Of a DNA stretch of 64,000 bases, positions 9,927 to 19,746 are shown one piece after another (position 1 is the stretch's first letter; each line of letters starts with the position of its first letter). The notes under the pieces are model-generated. The model was not told where the DNA came from, made no database searches, and was given only the letters and a program-made list of their open reading frames with translations. The stretch is taken from the NCBI GenBank assembly GCA_025210455.1, contig JAOARQ010000025.1, positions 1 through 64,000 on the forward strand, written 5' to 3'. The DNA comes from Pelagimonas sp. GTDB lineage: Bacteria; Pseudomonadota; Alphaproteobacteria; Rhodobacterales; Rhodobacteraceae. The position numbers and the translations under genes were made by a program.

Positions 9927-10774
9927 TCGTAGAGCCATGGGATCCGGGCAGCGAACCTGCCGAATATAAAATCACCGCGATGGGTTGGCTGCGGATTGCT
10001 GTGCGCGCGCCGATTCTGGCGCTGGTGGTTTTTGGGGGATTGGCGGTTTTGCTGATGATCCGACTGATTGAACGCCCGCTTTGTGGTGCGGATCGTCCGG
10101 TCACCCCATGGATCACGCAGGGCGTTTGCCGCACAGCCCTGCGGATTATGGGGCTGCCGCTGCATGTTGAAGGGAAGGCGCTGACCTCAAAGTTGGGGGT
10201 TGTGGTGGCCAACCATGCGTCTTGGTTGGATATCTTTGCCCTGAACAGCCGTAAGAACATCTATTTCGTGTCCAAGGCCGAAGTCGCGGGCTGGCCCGGC
10301 ATTGGCTGGCTGGCACGAGCGACGGGCACGGTTTTTATCAAACGCGACCGCAAAGAAGCGCGTTTTCAGACGCAGCTGTTTCGCGAAAGACTGTCGCTGG
10401 GGCATCGCCTGCTGTTTTTTCCAGAAGGCACATCCACGGATGGTCGCAGAGTTTTACCTTTTAAAACAACGCTCTTTCAGGCATTCTTTGATGAATCCCT
10501 GAAGCATGAGCTGGAAATTCAGGTGGTATCCGTCGTCTATCACGCCCCTGCGGGGGCAGATGCGCGGTTTTACGGCTGGTGGGGGGACATGGGCTTTGGC
10601 CCGTCTTTGCTGAACGTGCTGGCGCAATCACCGCAAGGCGCCATTGAGCTGGTCTATCACCAACCCGTTGCCGTGGCGGATTTTGCCAATCGCAAAGCGC
10701 TGGCGGCTCATCTTGAAGCAGAGCTGCGCACTGATGTCATGGCGCGGCTCTCACGCGGTATCCCGAAAGGGTAA
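9923..10774 (+). CDS. olsA: Lyso-ornithine lipid O-acyltransferase OlsA (PlsC family)
   Basis: 283 residues. One membrane segment at about 25-47 is followed by a PlsC-type acyltransferase domain with the catalytic NHASWLD (His 98, Asp 103) and FPEGTSTDG as the phosphate/acyl-acceptor block. It adds the second acyl chain to form ornithine lipid at the inner membrane. Adjacency to olsB distinguishes it from general 1-acylglycerol-3-phosphate acyltransferases, though dual activity is possible. Confidence 0.88.
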   Translation: MIVEPWDPGSEPAEYKITAMGWLRIAVRAPILALVVFGGLAVLLMIRLIERPLCGADRPVTPWITQGVCRTALRIMGLPLHVEGKALTSKLGVVVANHASWLDIFALNSRKNIYFVSKAEVAGWPGIGWLARATGTVFIKRDRKEARFQTQLFRERLSLGHRLLFFPEGTSTDGRRVLPFKTTLFQAFFDESLKHELEIQVVSVVYHAPAGADARFYGWWGDMGFGPSLLNVLAQSPQGAIELVYHQPVAVADFANRKALAAHLEAELRTDVMARLSRGIPKG

Positions 10775-10794
10775 GCTTTTCCGCCCTGCGGGCG

Positions 10795-11412
10795 TCATCG
10801 CATCGCAGTGGTTAGCGCATTCAGAGCCTGTAGCGGATCGTCTTCGCGCCAGATTTCTTCACCGATGGCGAAGAAATCCACCACCGGGGCCAGCGTGCGC
10901 GCAATGTCGGCGGTGATGCCGCCTTCGGCCACCACGGGCACCTCGATCATCTGCGACCACCATTCAAACAGATCGCGTTCAGCCAGTTCGCCATCACCTA
11001 GCGCACCGGTGACTGGACCAAAGGCAATGTAATCTGCGCCACCTTCGCCGGCCTCCATGCCGAAATGGCTGGATTGACCACAGTGCGCACCGACAATGGC
11101 CTCAGCCCCCAGTTCTTTGCGGGCTGCCCGAACCGAGCGTGATCCATCCAGAAGGTGCACCCCATCCAGCCCCAGACGCTGCGCCAGCACCACATGGGTA
11201 TCAATCACCAGCGCCACATCCGCCTTATGGGCCACCTCGCGGATGGCATCGGCCGCGCGGGTCAGGCGATCTTCATCACGGGTGGCCATGGACAGACGCA
11301 GGCAGGCAATGTCAGCGCCATCCAGCACCTGGGCCAATTGCCCCGGAAAGGTGCTGAGTTCAAATTCAGGCGGCGTCAGCAGATAAATCTGGGGGGCGTC
11401 GGTCTGGTCCAT
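10795..11412 (-). CDS. ThiE/TenI-like TIM-barrel protein (thiamine phosphate synthase family), divergent
   Basis: 205 residues with the ThiE/TenI barrel order: IYLLTPPEF as strand 1, 'LGLDGVHLLDGS' in the middle, 'GADYIAFGPV' and 'VPVVAEGGI' near the end. Two functional blocks of true ThiE are altered. The NDR-type block before the GVHL strand reads VIDTHVVLA, and the T-x-TK block after GPV reads TGALGDGELA. Thiamine phosphate synthesis is therefore doubtful. ATG at 11412 with AGGAAG upstream is preferred to a GTG at 11430. Convergent with olsA, divergent from the methyltransferase gene. Confidence 0.72.
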   Translation of the reverse strand: MDQTDAPQIYLLTPPEFELSTFPGQLAQVLDGADIACLRLSMATRDEDRLTRAADAIREVAHKADVALVIDTHVVLAQRLGLDGVHLLDGSRSVRAARKELGAEAIVGAHCGQSSHFGMEAGEGGADYIAFGPVTGALGDGELAERDLFEWWSQMIEVPVVAEGGITADIARTLAPVVDFFAIGEEIWREDDPLQALNALTTAMR

Positions 11413-11549
11413 GGGGTCTTCCTGTTGCACTGGCTGCGGTCATACCCTGCCAGCGCGCGCTTGACCATCGTGATTTTCCGCCCGAGCGGACAAAGGCTTG
11501 CACCTGCCGCGCGCGGGTTATACCCCCTGTGCGATCAAAGGAGAGCACA

Positions 11550-12302
11550 ATGGCCTCAGGAAAAGCGCAACCCGCGGTGGTTCTTGTTCGTCCCCAGATG
11601 GGGGAAAACATCGGTGCTGCGGCACGGGCGATGTGGAATTTTGGTCTGGATCACATGCGAATTGTTGATCCCCGCGATGGCTGGCCAAATGAAAAGGCCG
11701 TAGCCATGTCTAGCGGGGCCGGGCGGCTGCTGGACGAAGCCATGCTGACCGAGGATCTGCCGCAGGCGCTGTCGGATTGTACCTATGTCATGGCCACCAC
11801 AGCACGGCCACGCGATCTGACAAAAACCGTCTTTACCCCAGAACGCGCCATGCAAGAGGCGCACAACCGCATATCCCAGGGGCAAAAAGTGGCTATCCTG
11901 TTTGGCCCTGAACGTGCCGGGCTGGAAAACGACGATATTGCGCAGGCCAATGCGATTATCTCGGTGCCGGTGAACCCGCAGTTTGCTTCGCTTAATCTGG
12001 CGCAATGTGTGTTGCTGTGTTCCTATGAATGGATGAGGGTTTCCAGTCAGGCCCCTGAAAAGCAAGAAGGATTGGCAGGCACGGAATGGGCGATCCATGA
12101 GGAAATCGACCATCTCGCCCGACATTACGAAGACCGCATGCAGGACGCCGGCTTCTTTTTCCCTGAACACAAAGCCGCCAGCATGAAGATCAATCTGCGC
12201 AATATGTGGAGCCGCCTGCCGCTGACCCGCGCCGATGTTCAGATGCTGCATGGCATGATGCGCCAGATGGTGCGCTGGAAAGAGCGTGGCGATCAGGACT
12301 GA
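11550..12302 (+). CDS. tRNA/rRNA 2'-O-methyltransferase, TrmJ-like (SPOUT family)
   Basis: 250 residues. SPOUT-fold methyltransferase with 'VVLVRPQMGENIGAAARAMWNFG' at the N-terminus (SAM-independent fold start), 'LFGPERAGLENDDI' and 'PVNPQFASLNLAQCVLLCSYEW' as the trefoil-knot SAM site. This matches TrmJ, which methylates position 32 of tRNAs. A C-terminal helical part follows. ATG at 11550 with AAAGGAGAG upstream is chosen over an in-frame codon at 11529. Confidence 0.85.
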   Translation: MASGKAQPAVVLVRPQMGENIGAAARAMWNFGLDHMRIVDPRDGWPNEKAVAMSSGAGRLLDEAMLTEDLPQALSDCTYVMATTARPRDLTKTVFTPERAMQEAHNRISQGQKVAILFGPERAGLENDDIAQANAIISVPVNPQFASLNLAQCVLLCSYEWMRVSSQAPEKQEGLAGTEWAIHEEIDHLARHYEDRMQDAGFFFPEHKAASMKINLRNMWSRLPLTRADVQMLHGMMRQMVRWKERGDQD

Positions 12303-12381
12303 CCCCAATCACACCTTCTTGTCGCACCTCCTTGAAGCGGTCAGAACCGCTGACTAATCTCTGCCGGAAAGGGAGATCTTC

Positions 12382-13521
12382 ATGGCCGAAAAACGCAAGC
12401 TTTTCGAAGAGGTGGCTGATGCTTCGGCCTCCAAATCGACGCCCGCTGGTGGTATGATTGATGCCGGGAAATCTGGCGCACGGGGGGCGATCCGCTGGTG
12501 GCTGATGTCACTTTTCGCGCTGGTGGTGGTGATGATCCTGGTGGGCGGGCTGACACGCCTGACGGATTCAGGCCTGTCGATCACCGAATGGAAACCCATT
12601 ACCGGGGCCATCCCACCATTGAATGCAGAAGACTGGCAGTCTGAATTCGAAAAATACAAAACCATCCCTGAATACCAGTTGCAAAACAAAGGCATGAGCC
12701 TGTCTGAATTTCAGTTCATCTATTGGTGGGAATGGGGGCATCGGCAGCTGGGCCGGGTGATTGGCCTTGTCTGGGCGCTGGGGTTCTTTGGATTTCTGGC
12801 GGCGGGCAAGATCCCCACAGGCTGGACAGGGCGTCTGTTGATGCTGGGCGCTTTGGGTGGTGTGCAGGGCTTTATCGGTTGGTGGATGGTCCATTCAGGT
12901 CTGGGCGGTGAAATGCTTGACGTGGCCTCATATCGCCTGGCGACGCATCTGGGGCTGGCTTTTGTAATCCTTGGGTTTATTGCCTGGTATGTCTTTACCT
13001 TGGCACGGGAAGAACGGGATCTGATGCAGGCGCGCCGCCTGGCAGACCCCAAGCTGTTTTCCATGTCGACCGGGCTTTTGCACCTGAGCTTTGTACAGAT
13101 TCTGTTGGGCGCACTGGTGGCGGGGATTGACGCCGGGCGCAGCTTCAATGACTGGCCGCTGATGGCGGGTGAGATATTTCCGCCCTATGCCTTTGATATT
13201 GAACCTGTTTGGCGCAATTTCTTTGAAAATCCGGGACTGACCCAGTTCATGCACCGGATTGCGGGCTATCTGATCCTGATCTTTGCCATTGTGATCTGGA
13301 GACGCGCGCGCAAATCCCCCAACACAGAGACCCGCTTTCGTTTTAACGCTTTGATGGCGGTGGTGCTGTTACAGATGGTTCTGGGTGTGATTACAGTGCT
13401 TTACATTGCACCTTTGCATCTGGCAATTCTGCACCAGCTGGGCGCAATTGCCGTTTGGGTTCTGATTTTGCGCGCACGGTTTGGCGCACGCTATCCTGTC
13501 CAACAATCCATCAGGGGATAA
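12382..13521 (+). CDS. ctaA: Heme A synthase (COX15/CtaA)
   Basis: 379 residues with about eight membrane helices. Signature 'VGGLTRLTDSGLSITEWKPITGAIPP' at about 54-79, heme-ligand histidines in 'WEWGHRQLGR' and 'ATHLGLAF', then in the second half 'LTQFMHRIAGY' and 'LAILHQLGAI'. The cysteine pair of Bacillus CtaA is absent, as in the alphaproteobacterial type. It oxidises heme O to heme A for cytochrome aa3 oxidase in the inner membrane. GGGAGA precedes the ATG. Confidence 0.94.
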   Translation: MAEKRKLFEEVADASASKSTPAGGMIDAGKSGARGAIRWWLMSLFALVVVMILVGGLTRLTDSGLSITEWKPITGAIPPLNAEDWQSEFEKYKTIPEYQLQNKGMSLSEFQFIYWWEWGHRQLGRVIGLVWALGFFGFLAAGKIPTGWTGRLLMLGALGGVQGFIGWWMVHSGLGGEMLDVASYRLATHLGLAFVILGFIAWYVFTLAREERDLMQARRLADPKLFSMSTGLLHLSFVQILLGALVAGIDAGRSFNDWPLMAGEIFPPYAFDIEPVWRNFFENPGLTQFMHRIAGYLILIFAIVIWRRARKSPNTETRFRFNALMAVVLLQMVLGVITVLYIAPLHLAILHQLGAIAVWVLILRARFGARYPVQQSIRG

Positions 13522-13527
13522 GAGTAT

Positions 13528-15003
13528 ATGACCGCATTTTCTGAGCTGATGACCTATCAGCGCGACACCGAGGCTTTGGGGCAGATTTCTGGGCGTCTGG
13601 GGTGGGATCAGGAAACCACCATGCCCGAAGGGGCCGCCACACAGCGCGGCGACGAAATCGCGGCAATCGAAGGGGTCTTGCACCAGCGCCGCACCAGCGC
13701 GCAGGTGGGTGACTGGCTGGCTGCTATCGACGCGGGTGCCCTATCTGATGTCGATCAGGCGCAGCTGAATCAGATCCGCCGCAGCTATGAGCGCTATTCA
13801 AAAGTGCCTGAACAGCTGGCCACTGAAATCGCCCGTGCCACCAGTGCCGCCCATGCCATTTGGGCAGAGGCGCGTCGCAACAATGACTTTCAATCCTTTG
13901 TTCCGACACTGGAAAACATCGTTCGACTGCGTCAGGAAGAGGCCAGTGCGCTGGCTGGCGATGGCGACGCCTATGATGCCCTGTTAAACGATTATGAGCC
14001 CGACACCAAAGCCACTGATCTGGCGGCAATGTTTGACGCTCTGCGCCCTGGTCTGGTTGAGCTGCGCGAAGCTGTTCTGAGCAAACCGGCCAAACAGGGC
14101 CTGAGCGGGACATTCGACGAAACCCTGCAGATGGCGTTTTCGCAGAAACTGGCAGAATGCTTTGGCTATGATCTGAACCGCGGGCGCGTTGACAAAGCGG
14201 TGCATCCCTTCAGTTCGGGCAGCGGCAATGATGTGCGCATTACGACCCGCACGGTCGAAACGGATCCGTTCAACTGTTTTTATTCGACCATCCATGAGGT
14301 CGGGCATGCGGCCTATGAACAGAACATTGATCAGGCCTATCTGCTGACCCCTCTGGGGTCGGGGGCCTCGATGGGGGTGCATGAAAGCCAAAGCCGGATT
14401 TATGAAAATCAGATCGGCCGCTCCCGTGCCTTTACCGGCTGGATGTTTGGGCAGATGCGGGATGCGTTTGGTGACTTCGGCATCACAACCGAAGATGATT
14501 TCTATGCTGCTGTGAATTCGGTGCGCAATGGCTTTATCCGGACCGAAGCGGATGAGTTGCAATACAACCTGCACGTGATGCTGCGCTTTGATCTTGAGCG
14601 CGCTTTGATCGCGGGGGATCTGCAGGTCAAAAACCTTGAAACCGCCTGGAATGAGCGGTTTGAAAAAGATTTTGGCTTTGCCGTGGATAAGGCCTCGAAC
14701 GGGGTTCTTCAGGATGTACATTGGGCTGCAGGCCTGATCGGCTATTTCCCGACTTATTCCTTGGGCAATGTCTATGCTGGCTGTCTTTACAAAGCTTTGC
14801 GCCGCGATGTTCCCACATTGGATGAGGAACTGGCAAAGGGGAACACCGCCCCAGCCACGAACTGGCTGCGCGAGAATCTGCAACAGCATGGCAAACGCTT
14901 TGCGCCGCCACAGGTGATCGCAAATGCCGCGGGCGAAGCGGCGTCTGAAGCACCTCTTCTGGCCTATCTAAAAGACAAGTTTACCGCTATCTACGATCTT
15001 TGA
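13528..15003 (+). CDS. Metallocarboxypeptidase, M32 family (carboxypeptidase Taq)
   Basis: 491 residues, full family length. Zinc site HEVGH at residues 256-260 (HExxH). Other M32 motifs present are DVRITTRT, 'GVHESQSRIYENQIGRS' and 'IRTEADELQYNLHVMLRF'. It is a cytoplasmic zinc carboxypeptidase that removes C-terminal residues other than proline. It starts six bases after the ctaA stop and is likely cotranscribed, although no functional link is obvious. A bidirectional terminator follows. Confidence 0.95.
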   Translation: MTAFSELMTYQRDTEALGQISGRLGWDQETTMPEGAATQRGDEIAAIEGVLHQRRTSAQVGDWLAAIDAGALSDVDQAQLNQIRRSYERYSKVPEQLATEIARATSAAHAIWAEARRNNDFQSFVPTLENIVRLRQEEASALAGDGDAYDALLNDYEPDTKATDLAAMFDALRPGLVELREAVLSKPAKQGLSGTFDETLQMAFSQKLAECFGYDLNRGRVDKAVHPFSSGSGNDVRITTRTVETDPFNCFYSTIHEVGHAAYEQNIDQAYLLTPLGSGASMGVHESQSRIYENQIGRSRAFTGWMFGQMRDAFGDFGITTEDDFYAAVNSVRNGFIRTEADELQYNLHVMLRFDLERALIAGDLQVKNLETAWNERFEKDFGFAVDKASNGVLQDVHWAAGLIGYFPTYSLGNVYAGCLYKALRRDVPTLDEELAKGNTAPATNWLRENLQQHGKRFAPPQVIANAAGEAASEAPLLAYLKDKFTAIYDL

Positions 15004-15023
15004 TCTGATCACAAGGCAAACAA

Positions 15024-15047
15024 AAAGGCGCCCGATTGGGCGCCTTT
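15024..15047. terminator. Bidirectional intrinsic terminator between M32 peptidase and gyrA
   Basis: Perfect 10 bp stem AAAGGCGCCC / GGGCGCCTTT with loop GATT. The stem itself supplies T tracts for both strands (TTTCTTTG on plus, TTTTTGTTTG on minus), so it serves the two convergent genes. Confidence 0.88.
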
Positions 15048-15067
15048 CTTTGTTCTATAGACTGGGT

Positions 15068-17797
15068 TTACTCTTCGGTCTCTTCCTCGTCGGCCTGATC
15101 AGCGATCCAGGCGACAGAGACCACAGTTTCACCCTTGCCTGTATTGAAGACCTTCACGCCGCCGGCGCTGCGCGAGCGGAAGGAAATCCCATCCACAGGC
15201 ACCCGAATTGATTGCCCGGTCGAGGTTGCCAGCATGATCTGATCTTCGAGTTCGACAGGGAACGATGCAATGATCGCCCCACCGCGCATGGATTTTTCCC
15301 AGGCGGTGACACCCATGCCACCCCGGCCACGCACCGGATAGTCATGGCTGGACGACAGTTTGCCAAGGCCCCCGGCGGTGATGGTCAGGATCAGATTTTC
15401 AGCCGCCGACATTTCCGCATAGCGATCCTGCGGCAGCGGGCTATTGGCGTTGCCTTCCTCATCCGAGGTGTCATCTTCACTGACGCCGGCCATGGCGCGG
15501 CGCATCTTCAGATATGAGGCCCGCTCGTCGCTTTCCGCATCGAAGTGGCGGATGACAGACATCGAAACAACTTCGTCGTCACCGCTGAGCTTTACACCGC
15601 GCACACCGGTCGAGTTGCGCGAATTGAACACACGCACATCTGTCACAGGGAAGCGGATCGCCCGGCCCGAGTTGGTCACCAGCATCACATCGTCATCTTC
15701 AGAACAGATGCGCGCGTTGATCAGGCGGGTGGTTTCATCATCGCCTTCGAACTTCATCGCGATCTTACCGTTAGATTTCACATTTGTGAAATCTGACAGA
15801 CGGTTACGGCGCACAGTTCCAGCGGATGTGGCAAAGACGATCTGTAGATCATCCCAGTCTTTTTCATCCCGATCCACAGGCATGATTGCTGCGATCGACA
15901 CCCCGGACGGGATGGGCAGGATATTGACGATGGCCTTGCCTTTTGCCGTGCGCCCACCCAGCGGCAGGCGCCAGGTCTTGAGCTTATAAGCCATGCCATC
16001 GGTGGTGAAGAACAGAAGTTGCGTGTGTGTGTTTGCCACAAACAGCGTGGTCACCACATCGTCATCTTTGGTCGACATGCCGGACAGGCCTTTGCCTCCA
16101 CGCTTTTGCGCGCGGAAGTCAGCCAGAGCCGTGCGTTTGATATAGCCCGACTGCGTGACGGTCACGACCATGTCTTCGCGTTCGATCAGGTCTTCGTCAT
16201 CCATATCGCCCGCCCACTCAATGATCTGAGTACGGCGCGGAACGGCAAAGTCGGTTTTCACCTGGGTCATTTCATCAGAAATGATGCCCATGATGCGATC
16301 GCGCGACGACAGAATCTCAAGGTATTCCTTGATCTTACCGGCCAGTTCTTCCAGCTCGTCTGTGACTTCTTTCACACCCAGCTGGGTCAGGCGCTGCAAG
16401 CGCAGTTCCAAGATGGCCCGGGCCTGGGTTTCTGACAGGTTATACGTGCCATCTTCGTTGGCGGTATGGGTCGGATCGTCGATCAGCTTGATGAAGGGCA
16501 GGATTTCCTGCGCAGGCCAGCGACGTTCCATCAGGCGCACACGGGCCTCGGCGGCATCCGCTGAGGAGCGAATGGTGGCGACAACCTCATCTACGTTGGA
16601 AACGGCGACGGCCAGACCACACAGAATATGGCTGCGTTCACGCGCTTTGCGCAGCAGATGTGCGGTGCGACGGGCGACAACATCTTCGCGGAAGTCGATG
16701 AAGGCAGTCAGGAAAGCGCGCAAGGTCAGCTGTTCCGGACGACCACCGTTCAGTGCCAGCATGTTGCAGCCAAAGCTGACCTGCATCGGCGTAAAGCGGA
16801 ACAGCTGGTTCAGCACAACTTCGGCGGTGGCATCGCGTTTCAGTTCGACAACAACCCGCACACCATCGCGGTCAGATTCATCCTGAACATGGGCGATGCC
16901 TTCGATCTTTTTATCACGCGCCGCTTCGGCGATGCGTTCGATCATGGTCGCCTTATTCACCTGATAGGGAATTTCGTCGATGACGATGGCATAGCGATCT
17001 TTGCGAATTTCTTCGACGCGGGTTTTGGCGCGGATAACAACGCTGCCGCGGCCTTCTGTATAGGCTTTGCGCGCGCCAGAACGGCCCATGATCACGCCGC
17101 CCGTGGGGAAATCCGGGGCAGGGATGTAATCAATCAGTTGCTCAGAGGACAGATCCGGGTTTTCGATCAACGCCAGAGTGGCATCAATCACTTCGCCCAG
17201 ATTGTGTGGTGGAATGCGCGTGGCCATACCCACAGCGATCCCCTCAGAGCCATTGACCAGAACATTGGGATAGCGCGCAGGCAGAACGGTTGGCTCCAGC
17301 TCTTTACCATCATAGTTGTCCTGAAAATCAACGGTGTCCTTGTCGATATCGGTCAGCAGCGACAGGGCAGATTTTGCCAGACGGCTTTCCGTATAACGCA
17401 TGGCCGCGGGCGGATCCCCGTCCATCGAGCCAAAGTTGCCCTGACCGTCGATCAAAGGCAGCGACATTGAAAAATCCTGCGCCATCCGCACCAGCGCATC
17501 GTAAATCGCGCTGTCGCCGTGCGGGTGATAGTTACCCATCACTTCACCTACGGATTTCGCAGATTTGCGATAAGCTTTGTCAGGGGTATAGCCGCCATCA
17601 TGCATCGCATAGAGAATACGGCGGTGCACAGGTTTCAGGCCATCGCGCACATCCGGGATGGCGCGGCTGACGATCACGCTCATTGCATAGTCGAGATAGC
17701 TCGACTTCATCTCATTTTCGATTGAGATCGAAGGACCACCCGGTGGGGGTGGCGGCGTTTTCTCTTCGGTTTCAGGGGTTTCGGGCGTGTCGCTCAC
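15068..17797 (-). CDS. gyrA: DNA gyrase subunit A
   Basis: 909 residues. The breakage-reunion domain has [10 protein letters not shown] with Ser 96 and Asp 100 at the positions of E. coli Ser83 and Asp87, so the quinolone-resistance region is wild type. The catalytic tyrosine lies in [10 protein letters not shown]. The C-terminal beta-pinwheel includes the GyrA box QKRGGKG, which separates it from ParC. An acidic tail ([10 protein letters not shown]) ends the protein. The GTG start is chosen because no ATG precedes the conserved [15 protein letters not shown] region. It lies downstream of the SYLF lipoprotein gene on the same strand. Confidence 0.98.
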   Translation of the reverse strand: MSDTPETPETEEKTPPPPPGGPSISIENEMKSSYLDYAMSVIVSRAIPDVRDGLKPVHRRILYAMHDGGYTPDKAYRKSAKSVGEVMGNYHPHGDSAIYDALVRMAQDFSMSLPLIDGQGNFGSMDGDPPAAMRYTESRLAKSALSLLTDIDKDTVDFQDNYDGKELEPTVLPARYPNVLVNGSEGIAVGMATRIPPHNLGEVIDATLALIENPDLSSEQLIDYIPAPDFPTGGVIMGRSGARKAYTEGRGSVVIRAKTRVEEIRKDRYAIVIDEIPYQVNKATMIERIAEAARDKKIEGIAHVQDESDRDGVRVVVELKRDATAEVVLNQLFRFTPMQVSFGCNMLALNGGRPEQLTLRAFLTAFIDFREDVVARRTAHLLRKARERSHILCGLAVAVSNVDEVVATIRSSADAAEARVRLMERRWPAQEILPFIKLIDDPTHTANEDGTYNLSETQARAILELRLQRLTQLGVKEVTDELEELAGKIKEYLEILSSRDRIMGIISDEMTQVKTDFAVPRRTQIIEWAGDMDDEDLIEREDMVVTVTQSGYIKRTALADFRAQKRGGKGLSGMSTKDDDVVTTLFVANTHTQLLFFTTDGMAYKLKTWRLPLGGRTAKGKAIVNILPIPSGVSIAAIMPVDRDEKDWDDLQIVFATSAGTVRRNRLSDFTNVKSNGKIAMKFEGDDETTRLINARICSEDDDVMLVTNSGRAIRFPVTDVRVFNSRNSTGVRGVKLSGDDEVVSMSVIRHFDAESDERASYLKMRRAMAGVSEDDTSDEEGNANSPLPQDRYAEMSAAENLILTITAGGLGKLSSSHDYPVRGRGGMGVTAWEKSMRGGAIIASFPVELEDQIMLATSTGQSIRVPVDGISFRSRSAGGVKVFNTGKGETVVSVAWIADQADEEETEE

Positions 17798-17921
17798 GTG
17801 GGTCGCCTGTCCGTTGTTATGCTATATTTATTGCCACAACTATATCAGAGCCCAAGCCATAGGTGCAATGCCCGCGCCTGATTTTGCAGGCAATTGCACA
17901 AGAAAAACCCCAATTAGTGCC

Positions 17922-18482
17922 TTAGGGGTAGATCCGGGTGTATTTTACGCCTTCCAGCGTTGCCCCCAGACGCAGCCCGGACTGACCAAAGACAATTGCA
18001 ATGATCGGTGCCAGCGAAGTTGTGGTCTCAGCGCCAAAGGTTTCGCCCTTGGCTGGGGTGGCGTATTCGATATTCGCCCCGGCCGCAAATCCGGGTGATC
18101 TGCGGAAGGTATCCAAGGCGCCATCGGTCATGAAAAACAGCACATGCGCATATTGTTGCGCGCCGATTTGCAGCCCGCCTGTGGCCTTGAAAATGGAATA
18201 GTAATCTACGGTTTGCCCGCCAACACGCAGGGCACCGCGCCCGTAAGCGCCGCCAAAGCCCAGACCCGCTTCGGTGACCAGCGGCATGACCAGCACGCCT
18301 TTGGCATCTTGGCCCAAATTCTGGGTGGCAGGATAGTCGCGATAAAGCTGCGCCAGCGTCGCATCAGAGCGTGCATCAATCGCGCTTGGCCCTTCGCGTT
18401 TTGGGCTGCCCCCTGCGGTGCAGGCCCCCAAGAGTGTGGTGGCACCCAATCCGAATGTCAGTTGTCGTCTGGATATCGTCAT
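17922..18482 (-). CDS. SYLF/YSC84-domain lipoprotein
   Basis: 186 residues. The N-terminus has both a twin-arginine-like start (ISRRQLTFG) and a lipobox (LLGAC, Cys 21), so it is probably exported and lipidated. The rest is a SYLF (YSC84) domain: 'KGVLVMPLVTEAGLGFGGAYGRGAL', 'YYSIFKATGGLQIGAQ' and a C-terminal 'AIVFGQSGLRLGATLEG'. Eukaryotic SYLF domains bind phosphoinositides; bacterial function is unclear. It lies 124 bases upstream of gyrA on the same strand. Confidence 0.85.
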   Translation of the reverse strand: MTISRRQLTFGLGATTLLGACTAGGSPKREGPSAIDARSDATLAQLYRDYPATQNLGQDAKGVLVMPLVTEAGLGFGGAYGRGALRVGGQTVDYYSIFKATGGLQIGAQQYAHVLFFMTDGALDTFRRSPGFAAGANIEYATPAKGETFGAETTTSLAPIIAIVFGQSGLRLGATLEGVKYTRIYP

Positions 18483-18592
18483 ATCACTGCCCAGTTTTCA
18501 TAGCCTCAGGATCCGGCTGTTTCGCCGGTTGGCACTGATATACCGCTTTGGGCAGAGACTGTCACCTCACGCAAGCGGGATTTGGCCGAAAA

Positions 18593-19591
18593 TCACCCGT
18601 TCAAAAGACGCGCTGCCTGAGGGGCAAAGTACGTCAGAACACCATCACAGCCGGACCGTTTGAAACACATCAGGCTTTCCAGCATGACCTTGTCGTGATC
18701 CAGCCAGCCGCGATCCGCTGCCCCTGCGATCATCGAATATTCGCCCGACACCTGATAGGCATAGGTGGGCGCGCCAAACATGTCTTTGGCACGGCGGCAG
18801 ATATCCAGATAGGGCATGCCCGGTTTGACCATCACCATATCCGCCCCCTGCATCAGATCCCGTTCAATCAGGCGCATGGCTTCGTCCGAATTGGCCGGGT
18901 CCATCTGATAGGTTTTTTTGTCCCCTTTCAGCGCGCCAGAGGCGCCCACAGCATCCCGGAATGGCCCGTAGAACCCCGAGGCATATTTTGCAGCATAGGA
19001 GAGGATCAGCACGTTTGTGTGCCCGTCAGATTCCAGCGCTGTACGCATTGCGGCAATCCGGCCATCCATCATATCAGAGGGGCCGATGATGTCGGCGCCG
19101 GCCTCAGCCTGGCTAAGTGTTTGTTTCACCAGCGCTTCGACGGTGCGGTCATTGACGATCTCACCATTTTCAACAAAACCATCGTGGCCGTTGATGTTGT
19201 AAGGGTCCAAAGCCACATCGGTCATCACCAGCATATCCGGCACTGCCGCCTTGATCGCACGTGTGGCGCGGTTTGACAGGTTTTCCGGGTTCCAGGCTTC
19301 GGCGCAGTCTTCTGTTTTCAGGCTGGGATCTGTGTAGGGAAACAGGCAGATGCAGGGGATTCCCAGCGCAAAGGCCTCTTGCGCGGCTTTCACCACCAGA
19401 TCCACCGACAGGCGATGAACCCCGGGCATTGAGGCGATGGGTTCACTGACGCCTTCGCCATCGCGCACGAACACGGGCCAGATGAAATCCGCCGGGCTGA
19501 GGCTGTTTTCACGCACCAATGACCGTATTGCCTCGGATTTGCGCAGGCGGCGCAGACGGGTCGCAGGAAATGGGGCTTGGGTCGGGCGCAT
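18593..19591 (-). CDS. hemB: Delta-aminolevulinic acid dehydratase (porphobilinogen synthase)
   Basis: 332 residues. It condenses two 5-aminolevulinate molecules to porphobilinogen for heme and tetrapyrrole synthesis. The Schiff-base lysine lies in VMVKPGMPYLD. The region that holds three zinc cysteines in many HemB proteins reads DVALDPYNINGHDG here, without cysteine. This is the metal-independent or Mg-type version known from Rhodobacter. ATG at 19591 starts MRPTQAPFP; the frame extends upstream without family sequence. Confidence 0.96.
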   Translation of the reverse strand: MRPTQAPFPATRLRRLRKSEAIRSLVRENSLSPADFIWPVFVRDGEGVSEPIASMPGVHRLSVDLVVKAAQEAFALGIPCICLFPYTDPSLKTEDCAEAWNPENLSNRATRAIKAAVPDMLVMTDVALDPYNINGHDGFVENGEIVNDRTVEALVKQTLSQAEAGADIIGPSDMMDGRIAAMRTALESDGHTNVLILSYAAKYASGFYGPFRDAVGASGALKGDKKTYQMDPANSDEAMRLIERDLMQGADMVMVKPGMPYLDICRRAKDMFGAPTYAYQVSGEYSMIAGAADRGWLDHDKVMLESLMCFKRSGCDGVLTYFAPQAARLLNG

Positions 19592-19746
19592 GTTAAGTCT
19601 CCGTCTCGCTTCCTTTGGGTGTTTCCAATGGGATGCACTTTGACGCAACACATGTCCAGCGCCATCAAGCCGCATCTAATTGGGCTCTGGGCATTGCGAT
19701 GCGCAGCCGATACAAGGGGAAAAAATCAAAGATTGAGGCGTGCAAT

